The position numbers were made by a program, and so were the translations under genes. Positions 40,485-50,409 of a stretch of DNA of 64,000 nucleotides are shown piece by piece. Source of the DNA: Lepidostoma basale (taxonomy: Eukaryota; Arthropoda; Insecta; Trichoptera; Lepidostomatidae); NCBI GenBank assembly GCA_022606425.2, contig JAHDVF020000101.1:62001-126000 (forward strand), in the 5' to 3' direction. Each line of letters starts with the position of its first letter. Positions within the stretch are counted from its first letter, which is position 1. Below the pieces are notes generated by a model. That model was not told where the DNA came from and did not search any database. It saw nothing but the letters and a program-made list of their open reading frames with translations.

Positions 40485-40797
40485 TAATTACACAACATCT
40501 CATAGAACTTCACTGGCTTAAAAGTCTAGAAAGAATCCAGTAGGTATAAACTCTGATGGACAGTCTTCAAAGAGTTATTTGGAATGGCACCAAGTTATAC
40601 TCGTATATCCGAACTCTGTATAACGGACACGAAGTCCAAGGAAATCCCCACGTGGCTCGACGAATTCTTCTGCATTAGGCAGATTAGTTGAGCCGTAGCC
40701 GGCCCATCAGCTTGGAACAACCTTCCTTCACACCTCAGATGCATAAATGATCCGACAGATTTCAGATCTAAGCTGAAAACCTATCTTTTTCATGTAT
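40485..40797 (+). mobile_element. LINE-K (L2/CR1-like) fragment
   Basis: TQHLIELHWLKSLERIQ, MAPSYTRISELCITDTKSKE, then AGPSAWNNLPSHLRCIND and DFRSKLKTYLFHVY. The L2/CR1 C-terminal order is clear, but there are several frame breaks. Confidence 0.75.
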
Positions 40798-40897
40798 ATT
40801 TTCGACGTCTTTCACATTAGTGAAAGTACGTTCAAAGGACTCTTGACTTTAGAGAGTATATTTTCTTCCTAAACTCGACCCATCTCTCATGCGTTCC
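40798..40897 (+). pseudogene. LINE-I scrap
   Basis: FDVFHISESTFKGLLTLESI-like coding, 100 bp, fused to the end of LINE-K and cut by the tail of LINE-D. Confidence 0.6.
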
Positions 40898-41462
40898 TCA
40901 GCCTATTCCCGCCCACTCTTGGACAAAGGCCTCCTCCATTCGCTTCCATGTCACTCTGTCCTGTGCAGACTGCATCCAGGTTATTCCGACGTGTCTGTTC
41001 AGATCATCTTTCCACCGTAGTTGCGGTTGCCCTGCATTTCTCTTCGCCGTCCACGGTCTCCAAGTCAGCAGTCTTCTTGTCCATTTTTCATCTGAGCTTC
41101 TGGCTACGTGACCTGCCCATTGCCATTTTAGAGTCGCCACCCGGTGGATGATGTCAGTGACCTTTGTTTTTTCTCTCACCGTATCGTTTCTGACTCTGTC
41201 TATTAGGCTTATTCCTAACATGGCTCTTTCCACAGCTCCAACTGGCAGAACGCAGGCTTCATGGACTTTTCGTTTCAGGTTGATCGGTATTTTCCGGTTT
41301 TTAAGGATGTAACTCATGTTTCCGAAAGCTGCCCAGCTTAGTCCAATTCTTCTTTTTACCTCTGCGGTTTGGTTATCTCGGCCCAATCGAATATTGTGTC
41401 CCAGGTATGTATATTCTTGGACATTCTCAATTCTGTTGCCGTCCACGTAATAGACGCGTCAA
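40898..41462 (-). mobile_element. LINE-D, open 182-codon copy, minus strand
   Basis: The minus frame 40,898-41,446 is uninterrupted: MDGNRIENVQEYTYLGHNIR, RRIGLSWAAFGNMSYILKNR, LKRKVHEACVLPVGAVERAM, KVTDIIHRVATLKWQWAGHV, RRLLTWRPWTAKRNAGQPQL, WKDDLNRHVGITWMQSAQDR and EEAFVQEWAGIG. Between CVLPV and AVERAM about 25 residues (the TYGLETxTLTK segment) are missing in frame. The FADD motif lies beyond the truncation. Confidence 0.9.
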
Positions 41463-41765
41463 AAGTAGTATAAATTCAAAACGTTTAGCTTATGAAAAAC
41501 ACAATGTATTGTACAATTTTTATTGGAACTTTCAAAGGCATTCAAAAGAATTGTTTGTGTGAGTTCATTTGTATGACTTTTGTATTTTTCTTTTTCAATT
41601 TTCTGGCTTCGGGCCAAGCCGCAATAGAAAAACTGTTCTCAAGAAGCCAGACAACCCCGAGAACAACTTGTATTGTTTCGTAAGAAGTTGTTAAGTCTTG
41701 GCGCATGAGGAATAAATTGAATTTAATTTCAATTTCTTGACACATTAAGTTATGCGTTATGTAAT

Positions 41766-41917
41766 TTAGATAATGTGTGGTAAAACGGTGTATAATAGAA
41801 TTTCATATGCTGATGTTAGAAAGGAATGTAGACCGGAAGAAAGTATTATGAACAAAATTATGAAAGGATCACTGTGTTGGTTTGAACATATAGAACGTAT
41901 GGATGAAGAAAGAGTAG
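41766..41917 (+). mobile_element. LINE-A fragment cut by a TTAA element
   Basis: CGKTVYNRISYADVRKECRP, MKGSLCWFEHIERMDEERVV. It stops at GTAGTTAA, where the expected sequence is GGTTAAAAAAG, so the piggyBac-type element landed on the TTAA of this LINE. Confidence 0.75.
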
Positions 41918-41921
41918 TTAA

Positions 41922-42548
41922 CCCTCCCTTACCTATGATGGGTATCTTCTACACGTTGCTTCTAATAACCATCAATATCTATATTCTTCTTCTTCTTCTT
42001 CACTTTCTGGTAGACTCAGGAGTCTGTTGTTTCAGGCAGGTCCTTTTGAGACGCTGAACTCCAGCTTTCTCTCCACCGTTTCGGGGGTGTTCCTGGTCGG
42101 CGTTGTCCGTTTGGCGTTCCATGGAGAGCTATGTGTGGTATTCTATTTGAGCTCATTCTTTCTACATGTTGATGCCAGTATCGCCGTCTTTGACGTCCCC
42201 ATCTGACCGCATCTTCGACCTCGCAGATTTCTCGGATTGCTGTATTCCTAACTCGATCACGTAGGGTTTTGCCAGCTATAGCGCGGAGTGTTTTCATCTC
42301 GGTTGTCCTGAGCATGCTCTTTGTCTTGACAGTGTCTGCCCTCGATTCAATGCCAAATGTGAGGATTGGTCGCACGCAGGTCTTATAGATGCGTACCTTT
42401 CTGTCAGTCCTCATGTCCTTGTTTCTCCATATGACATCTTTCAGGCAGCCTGCAACCGCTGCAGCTTTATCTACCTGTACCAATATCTACCAATATCTCT
42501 ATAAATATAATAAATACAAGGTTAAGATTTTAGGTACTCCTCCATTTC
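41922..42548. mobile_element. Second piggyBac-type foldback copy, partial and split
   Basis: 41,922-41,980 starts TTAA+CCCTCCCTTACC and matches the left arm of the 35,169 element through ACCATCAATATCT. After an inserted LINE-E the arm resumes at 42,491 (CAATATCTCTATAAATATAA) and runs to about 42,548, where LINE-C sequence begins. The duplicated CAATATCT is the target duplication of the LINE. Confidence 0.8.
41981..42490 (-). mobile_element. LINE-E2 insertion, minus strand
   Basis: The minus frame 42,016-42,483 (155 codons) is open: QVDKAAAVAGCLKDVIWRNK, KTCVRPILTFGIESRADTVK, MKTLRAIAGKTLRDRVRNTA, RWGRQRRRYWHQHVERMSSN and RRPGTPPKRWRESWSSASQK. A (GAA)n tail lies at the left (41,984-41,999). 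It is flanked by 8-bp CAATATCT repeats, and is a sub-branch of LINE-E. Confidence 0.9.
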
Positions 42549-42925
42549 CTGTAGTGGTGACCGCACACAGGATTCCATAGAGTTGGACGTCCCCCTGCCC
42601 GCTAAACTGACGATGTTATAAGGATTGTTGAACATGGAAGGATGACGGTGTCGAATGATGGGCCAGTGGTATGTTTTGAAAGATGCCTACGTTCAGCAGT
42701 AGACGAAAGACGGTTTGATAACTAAGTAAAGTTCTGCAGTATATACGTGAGCTGGTCAATCGTCTTGTCACGTTAAGATGAGGTGAGTAGAAGCCTCTGC
42801 CCAGCAATGGACAAATGGTCTAGGTCTTGCAGTAGTCGGTGACGCTGGATAGGGAGCAGTGGGGTGCTTTGGGAGAGGTCTACGTTCAACAGTGGACGAC
42901 ATACGGCTGATAAGAAGCATAATGA
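42549..42925 (+). pseudogene. LINE-C C-terminal remnants
   Basis: GDRTQDSIELDVPLPAKLT-type sequence matches the WRPRTGFRRVGRPPARWT part of LINE-C. The end (GALGEVYVQQWTTYG) occurs twice, near 42,680 and 42,880, so two decayed copies overlap here. Confidence 0.65.
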
Positions 42926-43004
42926 TGTTAGGTTGTTCTTCTTCTCAGCCGTATTTATTATGATTGAGGGTCTTGTCCATCCTGTAATCTATTGATCATG
43001 GCAA

Positions 43005-43475
43005 AGTCTCCAGGATGCAACTAATGAGAGACCAGGCTAGTCACGTCGTCAGAATGCCTGAGACAAGACTCCCAAGGAAGATTATGTACTCTCAGCTTAC
43101 CCAAGGGAAACGCTCACAGGGTGGTCAGAGGAAGCGCTTTAGGGACTCCCTTAAAGGAAACCTACAAAAGACTGGCATCGACTGTGATTGCTGGGAAAAT
43201 ACTGCAGAGGACAGACCTAGGTGGAGAACAGTAGTACATAAAGGCACACAAGACTCTGAAGCACAGCGCAGAGACGACGCCGCTGACAGGAGGAGGAGGA
43301 GAAAGGAGAGACCACTGGAAGGCGGTGACGGCTCCATTACAAGCGCCTTCCCTGCCCCAGATGCCCCAGAATATGTGGGTCCAGGATCGGGCTCTTCAGT
43401 CACATGCAGACCTACAACCGTGAAGGACAGTCTTCCTCGGACACGAGGGACAGCCGATGATGATGAATGAGAGAC
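43005..43475 (+). mobile_element. LINE-M C-terminal fragment
   Basis: A 151-codon frame (43,015-43,470): ASHVVRMPETRLPRKIMYSQ, LTQGKRSQGGQRKRFRDSLK and GNLQKTGIDCDCWENTAEDR, PRWRTVVHKGTQ, then an R-rich stretch. The RMPxxRLPK.xxYxQLxxGKRSQGGQ pattern belongs to a LINE group known from many animals. It is a single copy here, with a (GAT)n tail. Confidence 0.85.
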
Positions 43476-43484
43476 CAGTGAGCG

Positions 43485-43775
43485 CACCGATTTCATCGGA
43501 CAAGTGGCTTGGTGTTTGGCCTTGTGGTCGTTTTCTCTCTACTTTGCCTATGATGATGAGTATTTCAAGGTTTTCCTAATCTCTTCGGCTAAGTGCTCAA
43601 AATACTTTAACATTCTCTGAGAGCACATCCGTGATAGTCTTGCCCTGATACCCAGCTGGTCTATGATCGACTGGTTTGTTCTTCTTGCCGTCCAGGGTAT
43701 ACGCAGCATTCGCCGCCAGCACTACATCTTGAAAGCATCAATGTTGGACCATTTCGATGTTCGCATACTTTTTTT
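43485..43775 (-). mobile_element. LINE-H-related fragment, minus strand
   Basis: Minus translation with one frame break gives ALTFKMWCWRRMLRIPWTAR, RTNQSIIDQLGIRARLSRMC, SQRMLKYFEHLAEEIRK. It belongs to the WCWRRMLRIPWTA branch of endonuclease-RT elements and is distinct from LINE-H itself. Confidence 0.75.
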
Positions 43776-44205
43776 TTTTTAAACTTGGGTTGTCTCTATT
43801 AATTGATGCCCTGCATTTTAATTTTCAGGGCGGTGTGGACATTTTTGATTGGCAGTTCTGCGAAGTAATATGGCTTTATTATTAAGGTGGCAGAGATTGC
43901 CAAAAATAAGTCAAAAATTCTTTAGAAAGGTGAGAGGGGTGAGAAGAAAGAGAAATAAGAAATGGAAATAATAAAAGTGGACTATCTATATATGGGATTC
44001 CATGGACTAGCTAATAAGCATCCCGACATTTGCCTTACAACTGAGGGAACCATGGAAAACCTCAGTCGGGACGCGAAGTACCTGTAAAAAACACATGTCC
44101 AAGACTCGCAACCAAAAAGGAATATGGAGAAAACAAGGGTTTGAACCAGTTTCATCTCGGTCTTGTTATGTTAGGTTAGGTTAGGTTGAATCAAAGTACG
44201 TTTCG
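43776..44205. other. No gene recognised
   Basis: Includes a poly-T run at 43,769-43,782 and GGTTAGGTTAGGTT near 44,169-44,185, a short run like the insect telomeric hexamer-like G-rich motif, but only about three units. No coding signal. Confidence 0.35.
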
Positions 44206-44210
44206 CTTTC

Positions 44211-44685
44211 TTCTTCTTCTTCTTCGTCAGTCCTTATCGGTCCACTGCTGGACATAGGCCTCCTCCTTTCTCTTCCACTCGTATCTATCTCCTGCCAGCC
44301 GTAGCCACATTCCCCCCCCCCCCCACGGCAGCAATGTCGTCGGCCCACCTTTTTTGCAGCCTGCCGACGTTTCTCCTATTCTCCCATGGTCTCCACCTTA
44401 TTATTTTCTGGGTCCATCTATCCTCGCTCTGTCTCGCCACTTCAGTCTCGCTAGTCGTTCCATGATGTCCGTTATTTTTGTTCGGCGTCTAATCTCCTCA
44501 TTTTTGATTCTGATGAGTATATGTCTTTCCGTGGAACGCTGCGTGAAAAGAGAAAAGTTTATGATTCATGCATACTGCCGGTGATGACGTATGGGATGGA
44601 AACTGTGACCCTCACCAAGAGAAATGTAGAACGATTGAGAGTCACGCAGCGTTCCATGGAAAGACGTTTCGCTTAATGTTGGCTA
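44211..44685 (-). mobile_element. LINE-D-related copy with inverted 5' end
   Basis: 44,211-44,560 is the 3' part on the minus strand: a (GAA)n tail at 44,211-44,226, then EKGGGLCPAVDR-like, AADDIAAV.. and RRMNDIMERLARLKWRDRAR-like sequence. 44,565-44,685 is the 5' part on the plus strand: CILPVMTYGMETVTLTKRNV, ERLRVTQRSMERRF. The two share CACGCAGCGTTCCAYGGAAA in opposite orientation, the pattern left by twin priming. A 14-base run of C lies at 44,313-44,326. Confidence 0.7.
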
Positions 44686-44689
44686 AGTT

Positions 44690-45060
44690 AAAATTTGTTC
44701 ACAAAAAATATAAATAACGTAACATTAGCAACCCCTGAATAGAATTTCGCCATTCAACGACCGAGTTGTTTCGTCGCAAAAAAACAGGGTAGTTCTTTGA
44801 AACATTGTGACAATGAAAAATGTTTTGCTCGTATCGATTGGGCGAGGGTAGAACCCGGTCCGGGCTGGCTGCAAGCCCCTAGCCGGCCTCATGCCTTATT
44901 CACAGCGGCCGCCCGATATGTATTGCGCCGCTTATCGAGATATTAATCCGCACGCAAAGTGTTGAGCTCAACACACTGAGGGCGGGACTGCTCGACCTTT
45001 TGTTTTACCAACTTACTGACTAACCAATACGATGTTGCGGAGCGGTAGGCAGAGAAGCTT
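44690..45060. promoter_or_regulatory. Candidate non-coding regulatory island
   Basis: 44,830-45,000 is GC-rich unique-looking sequence without an open frame. It contains TATCGAGATATTAATCCGCA (a TAATCC homeodomain-type site) and TGTTGAGCTCAACA, a palindrome. It does not match any repeat in this window. Regulatory function is a guess. Confidence 0.22.
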
Positions 45061-45110
45061 CTAGAGGCAAGATAGACTGTTTGGTCTTCTAGTAGAAATC
45101 TTTCTAAGGA

Positions 45111-45690
45111 TTAATTGTATCTCAATAGAGACGAAGTCGCTGGACGCAAATGGCAGTGGATCGGTCACACTCTGAGACGGAACCCAGCCTGCATCGCTCA
45201 GGGCGCACTTGACTGGTCCCCTATGGGGGGAAAGAGGAAGCGAGGCAGACCTAGAGACACCGGGAGAAGAACCCTGCAGGACGAGGTTAAGACAGAAGGC
45301 CTCACTTGGGATGATGTTAGGCATCAGGCATGAAATAGAGTCGGGTGGAAAAGGTTCCTTGAGGCCATATGCACCACTGAGGTGTCACAGGACGAAAAGA
45401 TGAAGAAGAAGAAGAGACGAAGATGTAAATTGTTTTTTGGAAACAGAATATGGTGGTCGAAGCGCTTACAGGACTTATGACCTGTCATTGGATGGGTTAA
45501 GCGATCGCTTTACGTTAACAACATTCCCCATTTCGCACTTCTTACGACCACCACGTCTGACAATTTTTTTTGAAAGATGTATATATGCTACTATGTTAAG
45601 AAACACTTCACATTTTTTTGTTCAATCTACAATATTTCATTTATTAAGATTCGGTGTAAGCATTAAGCAGAAAATTCAGATAACGAAGTT
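45111..45690 (+). repeat. Element Q copy split by LINE-G
   Basis: Begins AAGGATTAATTGTATCTCAA at 45,108, is interrupted after AGAGACGAAG (45,136), and resumes with the duplicated AGAGACGAAG at 45,413, then GTAAATTGTTTTTTGGAAAC to GTAAGCATTAAGCAGAA near 45,670. Confidence 0.85.
45137..45412 (+). mobile_element. LINE-G insertion with 10-bp TSD
   Basis: Flanked by AGAGACGAAG at 45,127-45,136 and 45,413-45,422. It encodes RRKWQWIGHTLRRNPACIAQ, GALDWSPMGGKRKRGRPRDT, RRTLQDEVKTEGLTWDDVRH and ends in GATGAAGAAGAAGAAG. It is truncated at nearly the same point as the 6,211 copy. Confidence 0.92.
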
Positions 45691-45844
45691 CAACTATATT
45701 ATACGCATTTTCGTAATTTTAGAGAGTTGATTATAAAAAAAACAGCAAACTTCAAATGTGCGAATAAAACTTGATTCCTTTATCAAAGCAGGATTACCGA
45801 AAGCAAGCGCCCGATATCAAAAGCAACGCCACTTCTTACGAGTG

Positions 45845-46200
45845 TCCTTCTTCTTTTTCTTCTTCCTTATTGTAGACCTTTGTGGTCTGTTCTCCAGAGT
45901 GTTCCTCCTGTGAGGATGACTCCCAGCTGTCCTTCCATCTTTTAGGAGGTCTTCCACGAGGATGAGTCCCATGAGATTGATTATGCAATGCAATATAGGG
46001 GAGTCTGGTGGTGTCCATTCTTTGAACATGACCGTACCAGTCCCTTTTTTGCTGTCTGCTCCATCTTATAATATCCTCAACCTCACATATCTCTCTTATT
46101 CTGGTGTTCCTCACGCGATCTCTCAGTGTCTTGCCTGCTATCGTCCTCAGTGTCTTTATTTCGGAAGTCCTCAAAACTTGTTTGGTCCGAAGACAATAAA
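45845..46200 (-). mobile_element. LINE-E C-terminal fragment, minus strand
   Basis: The minus frame 45,836-46,258: RTKQVLRTSEIKTLRTIAGK, TLRDRVRNTRIREICEVEDI, RWSRQQKRDWYGHVQRMDTT and GTHPRGRPPKRWKDSWESSS. A (GAA)n tail lies at the left (45,847-45,868). Confidence 0.9.
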
Positions 46201-46284
46201 TAGAATTTTGTTTGTTGTATTTATATCTAAATAAAATGTAAATATATTCAAAAAACATTTATTTCTTTATTTATTTTAAACCTA

Positions 46285-46370
46285 TTTTTATATAACGGAC
46301 ATTCGGCTTTAACGGACACCCCCTTCCCCCAATTAGTCCGTTATATCTGTGTGTGATTCCATGTGCCTTA
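46285..46370. mobile_element. Possible MITE scrap, TTATATAACGGACATTCGG
   Basis: Short inverted motifs TATAACGGACATT / AGTCCGTTATATC around a C-rich loop. They resemble the ends of pogo-like elements, but TIRs and target site are not clear. Confidence 0.3.
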
Positions 46371-46397
46371 ATGATCTTAATAAATCTTTAATTACAC

Positions 46398-46604
46398 TTT
46401 GGTAAGAAGCCAATACTTGGTGGTTTGACATATTTAAAAATAGAATTAAACACTTTAATACTTAGTTTAAAAAACGCTTTATTACGAGTAAGTAGTACTA
46501 ACCGGTTTCACTCTGTAGCGAGCTTCCTCAGGGCTGTACACAGTTTGTGTATAGCCCTAAGGGAGCTCGATACAGAGTGAAACCATTTGGCGATGCTTAC
46601 TTTT
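46398..46604. mobile_element. Palindromic element with hammerhead-like core (copy 2)
   Basis: Same flanks and core as 19,911. On the minus strand the left arm reads CTGAGGA, A, GCTCG..AGAGT, GAAAC, CGGTT, keeping the palindromic ACCGGT. The right arm (plus strand) is decayed (CTAAGGG, GAAACCATTT). LINE-I follows directly. Confidence 0.65.
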
Positions 46605-47530
46605 AATAAAATATGTGGAGTTGCACTGAAAATGTTGGGATTTATTCTCCGAACTGGTAGAGTTTTCAAGAATCCCTATGTTTTGCGAATTTTGTATAAC
46701 TCATTGGTCCGGAGTCGGCTCGAGTGTGGTTCGGTGATATGGAGTCCCCACGAGGCGAGATACTCGCTCATGTTAGAGAAGGTTCAGAAAAGATTTCTGA
46801 GATATCTCTACATGAGAGAGTTTGGTAGCTATCCGTGGCTTTATCCCACTGCATTCCTCTTGGGCATGCTGGGGACCAATAGTTTACAGATAAGAAGGGA
46901 TGGGTGCACACTTACCCATTTCTTCAGACGTGGTGGTGGTGGTCAAATCGGGTGGTGGTCTAGGGGATAGAACGCTTGACTCCTAATCTAGGGGACTTGG
47001 GTTCGAGCCTGGACACGACCAGATTCCTTCTTCATAATAATGAGCTATTTTCTGCTCATATTGAAGATTGTAAAATAAATTCTAATATCATTGATTTAAA
47101 TCTTTGATGTTAGTCTTTTTAAAAAAAAAAAAGACTTATCAGGGGATTCTTTGAGAATTCCGTCATCTTGGAGGCTATCCATCTTTATGTTCCGGATGGT
47201 TATCTTCGACAGCGTCAGCACAGACTGTTTTATCTCCCAACATGCAGAACCAACCTGCCTCTGGTGATGCCGGTGGGGAAAGCAATCAAACTGCTGAACA
47301 TGATCGCTTCGGAGATCGATGTCTTTCATATTCGTGAAAGTAGGTACATTCAGAAGACAAATACTCTTGACTTTGGAGAGTATCTTGTATTCCTAATGTC
47401 GAACCATCTCTCATGCGTTCCTGGTATTATATATTTATTATGTTTTACCTGTTCTCAATAGATGCCTTAAACTATAAAAAATGTTTGTAATGTCTTTTGA
47501 GAAAATAAACTGATTTGATTTGATTGATTT
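46605..47530 (+). mobile_element. LINE-I copy carrying SINE-2
   Basis: 46,605-46,929 encodes GVALKMLGFILRTGRVFKNP, LVRSRLECGSVIWSPHEARY, KVQKRFLRYLYMREFGSYPW and LGMLGTNSLQIRRDGCTLTH. After the SINE, 47,128-47,530 continues with PDGYLRQRQHRLFYLPTCRT, LPLVMPVGKAIKLLNMIASE and a (GATTT)n tail. It belongs to a different subfamily from 37,426. Confidence 0.9.
46930..47127 (+). mobile_element. SINE-2, tRNA-derived
   Basis: The tRNA-like head holds an A-box GGTCTAGGGGATAGAACGC-type segment and a B-box GGTTCGAGCCT (about 46,999). The body is short and AT-rich, and it ends in an A-run after TTTTT. It interrupts the LINE-I reading frame between LTHFFR and the QGILxEF block, with a short AGAC target repeat. 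A second copy (minus) lies at 51,722. Confidence 0.8.
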
Positions 47531-47551
47531 GATTTGATTAAAGTGGTTTAT

Positions 47552-48058
47552 ATCTTCTTCTTCTTCAAGTGCCCTGTCGGGTCCCCCCAACGTTGGCTAT
47601 CACCTCGGCGAACCTGTCCCTGTCCTGCCCCGCTCGGAACAGCTCCTCCACACTTCAGATGCCGGTCCACTCCCTCACGTTTCGCAGCCAGGACAGTTGT
47701 CTCCTTCGGGGCCCTCAGCGTACCTCAATTTTCCCCTCCAATATCAGTTGGAGAAGGTGGTACATTTCTCCATGCAGTATATGACCCAGATGTGAGATCT
47801 TTCGAACCTTGATAGTTAACAGTTCCCTGTCAACTCTAGCTCGCCTCAGGACTTCGGTATTGGTAACTATGTCTGTCCAGGGAACTCTGAGCATTCGGTG
47901 ATGGAGCCACATTTCAAATGCTTCCAGTCTGTTCATTGAGTTAACTTTCAAGGTCCACGTTTCACATCCGTACAATAAAACAGACCACACATAGCATTTG
48001 ATCATTATCTGGCGGAGTTTCAAGTTTACGTTATTTACGTGGTTTATATACAAACTAT
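47552..48058 (-). mobile_element. LINE-H C-terminal fragment, minus strand
   Basis: The minus frame 47,715-48,053: YVWSVLLYGCETWTLKVNSM, AFEMWLHHRMLRVPWTDIVT, VRKISHLGHILHGEMYHLLQ, then frame breaks through the CRRQLSWLRNVREWTGI region to a (GAA)n tail at 47,553-47,566. Confidence 0.88.
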
Positions 48059-48224
48059 TAAAGTGTTCAATTAATTTTTTTTTAAATCTAATTCATTTGT
48101 TCGTAACACTTTCATTGCACTGCATTCACTTCTTTTATTAGCTCTACACTCTATCATAAATTGGTATATAGATCTACTATACATTCGTCTAAGATATCTC
48201 GTTTTTATAACATTTATTCACTAA

Positions 48225-48730
48225 TTAACTAACCATCACGCCGTTTCCCCGGAGGGGTAGGCAGAGAGGATGAACCGCCACATCATTCTGTCCTGACATA
48301 CCTCTCTAGAATCCTCCACATTCATATTATACATCGTAACATGCGTGATCGTCGATTCTTGACTTCGAATGTGTGAATTGATAAATTTGGTAATGCCATG
48401 CTTCCCTTGGTCTTCCACGACTTCTCTTCCCACTCACACTGTTTGTATACAACATTTGAACCATTCTTCTCTCGTCCATTCGTTCCATATGTCCAAACCA
48501 TCTCAGGGATCCTTTTTTAATTTCACTTATGATGCAATTATCTGCCTTATTTCCTTATAACAACTACGTTTTATATATCCTTACAAGACCTATGTTTCAT
48601 CGTTCGGTATTCTATCATACTCGTATATTCTTTTCAGAAATCTCATTTTTACGGCATTTATCCTACTTTCATACTTTTTTTGCTAGATCCAAGCTTCACT
48701 TCCTTACATTAGGGTTTGGCGCTAGAACTC
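48225..48730 (-). mobile_element. LINE-A copy, diverged, minus strand
   Basis: AACTAACCATCACGCCGTTT at the left, then GREVVEDQGKHGITKFINSH and the IKKGSLRWFGHMERMDEREE-like region further right. Many frame breaks. Confidence 0.75.
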
Positions 48731-48934
48731 CACCACACTCGTATTTATTGGTCTATACAAATAATGTGAAGAACAAAACAAAAACATTGAAGTGTTTTAA
48801 TTTATTTTTAAATGTCACTCCGATAATTAAGTGTTTCATATGAAATTGACGCAATCTTTAATTATGAAAATTATTTTAAAATAAACTATCGAACCATTAC
48901 AACGTTCCCTCGAAAATGTAGGCCAAAATACTTC

Positions 48935-49745
48935 TTCTTCTCTGGTTTCAATCCTGGGATTGGTTTGCAGCAATTTCCTCTATTATTCTCTTCCATTTTT
49001 CCCTGTCTTGTGCGGCTCTTTTGAAATCTGCATATGATGAGCAGCGCACGTCCACCAACGGATCCTCCAGGTACTCTCGGCGTGGGCGTCCCCTAGAGTT
49101 TGTCCCCTCGGTCATACCCTCCATTGTGGCATGCAAGAGGCCTTCTTGTCGTATTACATGGCTGATCTATCTTGCACGCCTTTCGGACAAGGTCCTGAGC
49201 AGGTGCCTTCCTCCTTCGATTCCTTGAAGAACTTCCTCATTCGTGATGTGGTCTCTCCAGGAAATTCCAAAGAGTCTTCTATAGGACCACATCTCAAAAG
49301 CCTCTAGTCTCCGCTTATCCCTTTCGGATAGGCACCATGTCTCGCAGCCGTACATCAAGACACTCCATACATAGGTCTTGATGAGGAGTATTCTCAGTTT
49401 TAGGTCTATATTATTTGATTCTATTATTTTCGACCTTTTATTAAATGCAAGCCTAGCCTGATGTATACGGCTGTCGACCTCGCTCTTAGACCGACCGTCC
49501 CATGTTATTTTGCTCCCGAGGTAGACAAACTCCTTGGTGTTCTTTAGTGGAACTCCTGACATCACTACTCTCATCTGATGTTGCGTTCGGCCTACAGTCA
49601 GCAGCTTTGTTTTGTCCTTATTTATCTTCATGTTGTAGCTATCTTGAAGAATGTCTTGCAAAGTATCTAAGGCCTCCTGCAGTTCCTCCTTACTTTCAGC
49701 AACCATAGCAATATCGTCAGCAAACCTTATCATGTCTATCTTTTG
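48935..49745 (-). mobile_element. LINE-B, longest copy with FADD palm motif
   Basis: The minus frame 49,167-49,733 (188 codons) opens with IRFADDIAMVAESKEELQEA, the palm motif with two aspartates, then SYNMKINKDKTKLLTVGRTQ, NTKEFVYLGSKITWDGRSKS, IDLKLRILLIKTYVWSVLMY, GCETWCLSERDKRRLEAFEM and HITNEEVLQGIEGGRHLLRT. A frame break at 49,167 leads into the WIGHVIRQEG..RREYLED part down to ANQSQD (48,948). The (GAA)-type tail is at 48,931. It lacks the fingers and endonuclease. Confidence 0.92.
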
Positions 49746-49789
49746 CCGTGTATCCTCATACCTTCTCTGTGACTCATTCTCTCTCTCAA

Positions 49790-49990
49790 GTCGTCAAAAT
49801 ACTAGACTGGCACATTGTGCTTCCCCGATATACTTCTCTCGATTCTTCAACATTCTAACGTCGAGTCATGCACACACGTCGATATCTCCGACTGCTCATG
49901 TGGTCGACATTGAAAGTATGATTAATTTGATCGTGCCACATATTCTCCGTGTTTTTCTATATCTTGTTCCGTTTACATTGTTAAAAAATA
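49790..49990 (-). pseudogene. LINE-A remnant, minus strand
   Basis: The minus strand carries NMENTWHDQINHTFNVDHMS and RRYRRVCMTRR.NVEESREV-like coding. The GRPRK region is modified and the tail is missing. Confidence 0.6.
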
Positions 49991-50041
49991 CTTTATATTC
50001 TTTATTGTTTTGGTGATGCATTATTTTTTTATTATATAACT

Positions 50042-50130
50042 ATGTAATTGTCGCGACAGCTGTTTCGCCAGGCAATGTTGGCATCATCGGGTGTTAAAAT
50101 AAGTAAATTGTGATACTATATTATATATTC
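50042..50130 (-). mobile_element. Hammerhead-like element, second copy of 394 type
   Basis: The minus strand reads CCGATGA, T, GCCA..TGGC, GAAA, ACAGCTGT, C. U4 of the core is changed (CTGATGA to CCGATGA), but the palindromic stem III and GTC are kept. One AT-rich arm is present. Confidence 0.6.
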
Positions 50131-50144
50131 AAATTAAACATTCA

Positions 50145-50350
50145 ATGACGAATTTTAATGAATCAAAACACTGTTTTTTCCATTTATGAGTTTATTTTTC
50201 TCAACACGTTTCGAAGGCTTACATCTTCATCATCGGGAGAACGATATAAACTGATGATGAAGGTACACGTAAGCAGGCTTCGAAACACGTCGAGAAAAAT
50301 AAACTCAAAAGTGGAAAAAACGGTGTTTTAATTCATTAAAATTCGTCATT
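50145..50350. mobile_element. Palindromic element with hammerhead-like core
   Basis: Long arms (AATGACGAATTTTAATGAAT / its complement) flank two cores. Plus strand, right arm: CTGATGA (50,251-50,257), T, GAAG..CTTC, GAAA (50,282-50,285), CACGTC. Minus strand, left arm: CCGATGA, T, GAAG..CTTC, GAAACGTGTT. AT-rich sequence GAGTTTATTTTTCTC pairs with GAGAAAAATAAACTC across the element and could act as a long stem I. Confidence 0.65.
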
Positions 50351-50409
50351 ATGGAATTCCACAGTGTTAACGCCTTAAGTTTATCTAAAATTAAACATTC
50401 AATATAATT

